NCBI GenBank assembly: GCA_035513215.1
Contig: DATKCK010000050.1
Coordinates: forward strand, 1 to 51,733
Origin: DATCZB01 sp035513215
GTDB lineage: Bacteria > Pseudomonadota > Gammaproteobacteria > Steroidobacterales > Rariloculaceae
Reading direction: 5' to 3'
Length of the DNA: 51,733 nucleotides
Shown here: one piece after another, positions 48,333 to 51,733 of the stretch
Layout: every line of letters starts with the position of its first letter
Numbering within the stretch: position 1 is the stretch's first letter
The notes under the pieces: model-generated
What the model saw: only the letters and a program-made list of their open reading frames with translations
Told to the model about the DNA's origin: nothing
Databases searched by the model: none
Translations under genes and position numbers: made by a program

Positions 48333-48593
48333 TCAGGTTTCCTCGAGATCGGCTATGCGCCGATATGCGACGCGGTTCATCCAGAATACCGCAGCGGTGA
48401 CAGCAATTGAAGCGATGCTTGCGGCAAACACGACCACGGCGCTAGCTGTGGAGTAGGATTGGGCGAGCCAGCCAAGCAGGGATGCGTCGACCACGACCAG
48501 AAGGCCGAACGGGACCTTCAGCCATCCAATCTCTTCCTTGAGGCGATCGATTCTTGCCACGCGCTGTCTGTCGTTGAAGGTTGTCGGGATCAT
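48333..48593 (-). CDS. Small two-helix membrane protein
   Basis: An 86-residue protein beginning MIPTTFNDRQRVARIDRLKE. An amphipathic N-terminal helix (RLKEEIGWLKVPFG) leads into two membrane helices, about residues 30-47 (LLVVVDASLLGWLAQSY) and 52-73 (SAVVVFAASIASIAVTAAVF), with the tail NRVAYRRIADLEET. The GWLK..FGLLV..DASLLGWL pattern is typical of a widespread uncharacterised small membrane family. A GTG at 48632 would add 13 residues. It is coupled to the 32-residue protein that follows. Confidence 0.7.
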   Translation of the reverse strand: MIPTTFNDRQRVARIDRLKEEIGWLKVPFGLLVVVDASLLGWLAQSYSTASAVVVFAASIASIAVTAAVFWMNRVAYRRIADLEET

Positions 48594-48663
48594 CAGTGCG
48601 ATATCGGCATGTAGCAACTGCAGATTCCACACAATTCAAGGAGATTCGTGACGCTCAACCCGC

Positions 48664-50775
48664 TCACCTCACCGCCTCGGCGAACGCCTCGATCACATAC
48701 GCACTGACATCGAGGATCTGCTGCGCCGTCAGCGCCGCCCCGAATGGCGGCATGGCGTTCTGACCCTCACGCACGACGGCCTGCACGCGCTCGAGATCGT
48801 CGAGCGCCCCGAGCGGCGCACCGCCGCCATGCCCGCCCTGCCCATCGTCGCCATGGCAAGGCAAGCAGGTCTGCCGATAGAGCTCCGCACCGCTCGCAAG
48901 ATCGGGTTCACCGACTGCTTCCGCCGCCATCGAGACCGCCAGCACGAGCGGCGTATCGCCCGGTGACGCCTCGCCGAGCATGCCGTTGAGACCGAACAGC
49001 CAGAGGCTGTCGCCGCGCGCCGAGCCGATCAGCGCATTGCCGCCCGACAAGACCGCGACGTACTGCTGCCCGTCGTGCTCGAAGGCGCTCGCCGGTGAAT
49101 TCACACCGGCGCCGGTTTGAAACTCCCAGAGCAATCGGCCCGAATCCGAGTCGAGCGCGATGAAGCGCCCGTCGTTGCGCCCCGTGAACACGACCCCGCC
49201 GGCCGTTGCCACGGAACCGCTGTAGCACTGATCGGGCCACTGCACGCGCCAGCGCGCCGTGTTGGTCGTGACATCCATCGCGACGAACAGACCGAGCCGC
49301 GGCACGCCGCTCGGGATGCCGACCCGTCCGCCGGTGTAGGATTCGCTGTACGTCGGCTCGCCGAGCTCGATGTGGCCGCCGGTGAACGTGCCCGGGAAAT
49401 CGGAGGCGCAGACGAACAAAGTCTCCCGCGCCGGATCGTAGGAGCTTGGCGGCCAGCTCGCGCCGCCCCAGATACTCGGGCGCGCGATGACGGGCTCGGG
49501 CCCATAGAACGGCGTAAAGATCCGGCCCTCGTTGACGAGCTCGTAGCCGAGCAGCGGCACCTCGACATGCTGCGGCACGACCGGCTCGCCGAGCGGAAAC
49601 GGCTGCGTCGCCGCCGTCGCCTGGCGCGGCTCCTGCGGCACCGGCCGCTCCTCGATACCGATCAGAGGCTCCCCCGTCTCTCGGTCCAGGATGTACGCGA
49701 AGCCGGTCTTGCCGACCTCGACGATACCGCGGCGCATGCGCCCATCGGCATCGAAGAGCACGACGGGATTGCTCGCATCGTAGTCCCAGATGTCGTGGTG
49801 CACTTGCTGGAAATGCCAGCGGTATTCACCGGTTCTGACATCGACGGCGACGATCGAGGCGGAGAAGAGATTGTCGCCCGGACGGACTGAGCCCGTGTAA
49901 TCGGGGCCGGCATTCGCCGTCGCGAAATAGAGGAGCCCGAGCTCGGGATCGACGGCGGGCGTCTGCCAGATCGCGGCGCCGCCATGTTCCCAGGCATCGC
50001 TGTCGGCAGGCCACGTCTCGTGCCCGATGTCGCCTGGCCCCGGGATCGTATAGAACGTCCAGATCACGGATCCGTCCCTGGCATCGTACGCCTTGATCCG
50101 GCCTCGCGTGCCGAGGTCCGCGCCGGCAAAGCCGGTGATGACCATGCCGTCGAAATAGAGCGGCGCGGCCGTGATCGTGAAGCCTTCCTGCCAGCGCTCG
50201 GCCTGCGTCACCCAGACCGGCTCGCCCGTGGCCTGATCGAGTGCGACGAGCCTGCCGTCGAGCTGACCGACGAAGACCTTGCCGTCACCGACGACGACAC
50301 CGCGATTGGCCCAGCCGCAGCAGACCGCGGTCATGTCGGGATCGAGCTCGGCGTAGTACTCCCAGAGAATCTCGCCCGTCTCGACGCTGACGGCAAAGAC
50401 GTCGTCGGCGCCGGTCGCGATGAAGATCACGCCGTCGTAGATGACCGGCGCCGCCTCGCCCGAGTACCTGGGCTCCAAACCGGAGCCGCGCAGGTGCGTG
50501 CGCCAGACGCCCGCGAGCTCCGCCACGTTGTCACGACCGATTGCCGTTAGCGGGGAGTAGCGCTGATTGAAGATGTTGCCGCCCATCGTCGGCCAGTCGC
50601 GCGTCGGCAACGCGGCGAGCTCGTCCGAAGAAAACGCCGGCGCGCTGGGTATCGGTGTGCCAGGCCGCGCCTGCGCCTGCGCCTGCGCCTGAGTCTGCGC
50701 CTGCGCCTGCGCACAGGCGAAGAGCGCCGCCAGCACGAGCGCGCCACGGGGGACTACGCCCTGGAATTCGTTCAC
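48664..50775 (-). CDS. PQQ-dependent alcohol-dehydrogenase-type quinoprotein with C-terminal cytochrome c
   Basis: A 703-residue exported quinohemoprotein. GTG 50775 is used because it directly precedes the signal peptide (NEFQGVVPRGALVLAALFA); the longer frame is not protein-like. The propeller domain has the vicinal disulfide pair C152-C153 (TAVCCGWANRG), LVALDQATGEPVW, WHFQQVHHDIWDYDASNPVV and repeated Trp-docking motifs. The last ~85 residues are a cytochrome c domain with CLPCH (C637, C640, H641) and a Met in NAMPPFG as probable sixth ligand. Fused quinohemoprotein alcohol dehydrogenases pass electrons internally to the heme. An Ala-Gln repeat follows the signal peptide. The small membrane pair lies downstream on the same strand. 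Confidence 0.92.
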   Translation of the reverse strand: MNEFQGVVPRGALVLAALFACAQAQAQTQAQAQAQARPGTPIPSAPAFSSDELAALPTRDWPTMGGNIFNQRYSPLTAIGRDNVAELAGVWRTHLRGSGLEPRYSGEAAPVIYDGVIFIATGADDVFAVSVETGEILWEYYAELDPDMTAVCCGWANRGVVVGDGKVFVGQLDGRLVALDQATGEPVWVTQAERWQEGFTITAAPLYFDGMVITGFAGADLGTRGRIKAYDARDGSVIWTFYTIPGPGDIGHETWPADSDAWEHGGAAIWQTPAVDPELGLLYFATANAGPDYTGSVRPGDNLFSASIVAVDVRTGEYRWHFQQVHHDIWDYDASNPVVLFDADGRMRRGIVEVGKTGFAYILDRETGEPLIGIEERPVPQEPRQATAATQPFPLGEPVVPQHVEVPLLGYELVNEGRIFTPFYGPEPVIARPSIWGGASWPPSSYDPARETLFVCASDFPGTFTGGHIELGEPTYSESYTGGRVGIPSGVPRLGLFVAMDVTTNTARWRVQWPDQCYSGSVATAGGVVFTGRNDGRFIALDSDSGRLLWEFQTGAGVNSPASAFEHDGQQYVAVLSGGNALIGSARGDSLWLFGLNGMLGEASPGDTPLVLAVSMAAEAVGEPDLASGAELYRQTCLPCHGDDGQGGHGGGAPLGALDDLERVQAVVREGQNAMPPFGAALTAQQILDVSAYVIEAFAEAVR
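50668..50713. repeat. Hexanucleotide repeat coding Ala-Gln tract
   Basis: About seven copies of a 6-bp unit (one imperfect, giving Thr) encode AQAQTQAQAQAQA right after the signal peptide of the PQQ-cytochrome enzyme. Copy number changes would not shift frame. Confidence 0.85.
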
Positions 50776-50926
50776 ACGTTCTTTTGGCACTCGAGGGTAC
50801 GCGTTTCCGGCGACACGCAAGTGTAGCACCGCGTAACAGGCGCGATGCTGTGCGCGGCGCAGTGGCCGCAGCTCATAACAAGTCATGTATTCTTGTCAGC
50901 TGAAGACTTGGTGAACGGAGCGCGTC

Positions 50927-51733
50927 ATGGGTGAGTGCCTTACCAACAGTGCGCAGCGACGTATCGTTCGTGCACTTGCGCTGGCGGCGACGCTCCTCGC
51001 CGATGCGGCTGTGCACGCGCAGGTGACTGCCGAGATCCGCGCGAGCATCGAGGCGCACGAGCCGCCGCCCGATGTCGAGCCGCTGCCGGTGGATCTTTTC
51101 ACGACGCATGACTTCTACCGGGATTCCGAGTATTGGCAGGACCCGCGCTATACGCGGTGCAACACGCCGTGGCAGGTCGGCGAGATGTGGGTCGACAATG
51201 TCGTTGGCGAGTGGGGGGACTGCGAGCACGGACTCTCGGTCGATGAGCTCAAGAGCCGGTATCCGTATACGACGGCCGAGGCGCACTACAACGCACTGCT
51301 CGCCGAGGTCGAGGCGCGTGGCGGGCCGACGATCTACGACCGCAACCGCCCGCCGCCGGACTGGGATGGCTACTACGATTCGCGCACCTTGCAGCCCGAG
51401 CAGTGGACCTTCGGCAACAACGTGCAGGCCGGCACGTTGATGCAGATGCTGACGCCGGAGTATCAGCAGCGGTTTGCTCAGGCGCTTTATCACGTCGGGG
51501 TCAGCAACTCGCCGCAGTGGATGTCCTCGACCTGCTACCCGGAAGGCATGATTCGCTGGTGGGCCCAGGGGATTCGAGACATTCAGGTGTCCGTCACGCC
51601 CTGGCAGGTGCAGCTCGTCTCGGGCACCGCGCTCAACTTTCTGCGTCAGATTCTGATCGGCCAGCGGCACGCGACGCTGATCTCGCAGTGGTACGGCGAG
51701 ACGGTCGGCTTCTGGGACGGCGAGACGCTCGTC
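50927..51733 (+). CDS. Exported protein of unknown function, 3' end outside window
   Basis: The frame is open from ATG 50927 for 269 codons to the right edge. GAACGGAG precedes it at a good distance. A signal peptide (about residues 14-34, ending AAVHAQ) leads into a mature domain: PLPVDLFTTHDFYRDSEYW, YTRCNTPWQVGEMWVDN, DCEHGLSVDELKSRYP and TIYDRNRPPPDWDGYYD. The final visible residues SQWYGETVGFWDGETLV match the G-x-W-x-G-x-x-LVV signature of the second domain found in the 24111, 40588 and 43075 proteins. This protein therefore probably belongs to the same family without the DUF6152 part. It is divergent from the quinohemoprotein gene, with 151 bp between starts. Confidence 0.75.
   Translation, partial: MGECLTNSAQRRIVRALALAATLLADAAVHAQVTAEIRASIEAHEPPPDVEPLPVDLFTTHDFYRDSEYWQDPRYTRCNTPWQVGEMWVDNVVGEWGDCEHGLSVDELKSRYPYTTAEAHYNALLAEVEARGGPTIYDRNRPPPDWDGYYDSRTLQPEQWTFGNNVQAGTLMQMLTPEYQQRFAQALYHVGVSNSPQWMSSTCYPEGMIRWWAQGIRDIQVSVTPWQVQLVSGTALNFLRQILIGQRHATLISQWYGETVGFWDGETLV

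Noticed and set aside
1..51733. tRNA, rRNA or CRISPR arrays
   Set aside because: No cloverleaf with TTCGA-type arm, no rRNA core sequences and no regularly spaced repeats were seen on reading the window.

Overview
The window is a high-GC, gene-dense stretch of chromosome, most likely from an uncultured gammaproteobacterium. Supporting signs are TypA/BipA, RhlE, a PqiA-like membrane protein, a GlxA-type regulator, a DUF6384 operon, an ilv-type leader peptide and many exported proteins with signal peptides and strong purine-rich ribosome binding sites. The lineage (for example near Steroidobacterales, Woeseiales or Xanthomonadales) is inference. There are no rRNA or tRNA genes, no CRISPR array, no phage and no intact insertion sequence. 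Both ends cut genes: the 3' part of asd on the left and an exported protein of unknown function on the right.

Layout. 1-3.8 kb: end of asd, a DUF922 metalloprotease-like protein, an exported Rossmann protein, an O-methyltransferase and an exported peroxiredoxin. 3.8-7.5 kb: a leftward three-gene operon of coiled-coil, DUF6384 membrane and glycine-rich proteins of unknown function. 7.7-16.5 kb: exported methyltransferase, amino-acid permease, GlcG/HbpS-like protein, DUF2891 protein, a large GGGGTCAGACCCC-type inverted repeat, PqiA-like protein, exported metallo-beta-lactamase fold hydrolase, GlxA regulator divergent from OsmC, and a DUF2161 nuclease-fold protein. 16.6-26.7 kb: an oxidative block with three soluble PQQ-type sugar-dehydrogenase paralogues, a PQQ quinoprotein dehydrogenase, a double-CDGSH/glutamate-synthase fusion, a DUF6152 protein and a LigM/DesA-like O-demethylase. 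26.7-34 kb: AmiD-like amidase, a zincin plus DUF4159 pair, a small DUF6152 protein, typA, a fatty-acid desaturase and rhlE. 34.2-36.3 kb: a decayed accessory patch with a VapBC-like pair, an internally deleted aspartic protease, a thioredoxin-fold remnant, and an orphan promoter, valine-rich leader peptide and twin terminators. 36.3-51.7 kb: an NHL/HupE/NHL block, exported VOC and class II aldolase proteins, more DUF6152 proteins, a DUF5916 outer-membrane protein, a degenerate signal-peptidase-like membrane protein, two tiny membrane proteins and a cytochrome-c-fused PQQ dehydrogenase.

How the genes fit together. Most of the window encodes periplasmic or outer-membrane oxidative catabolism: five PQQ-type propellers, three to four DUF6152 proteins, NHL propellers and exported small enzymes. 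The LigM-like demethylase suggests methoxylated aromatics as one substrate class. No PQQ biosynthesis genes are present, so the cofactor must come from elsewhere.

The most interesting items are: the orphan ilv-like attenuator at 35.9-36.2 kb; the DUF6152 family, which occurs alone, fused to a second domain, or split from it as coupled genes, and whose mature proteins appear to begin with His-His; the unnamed three-gene coiled-coil operon; and a signal-peptidase-like protein whose general-base lysine position is alanine.
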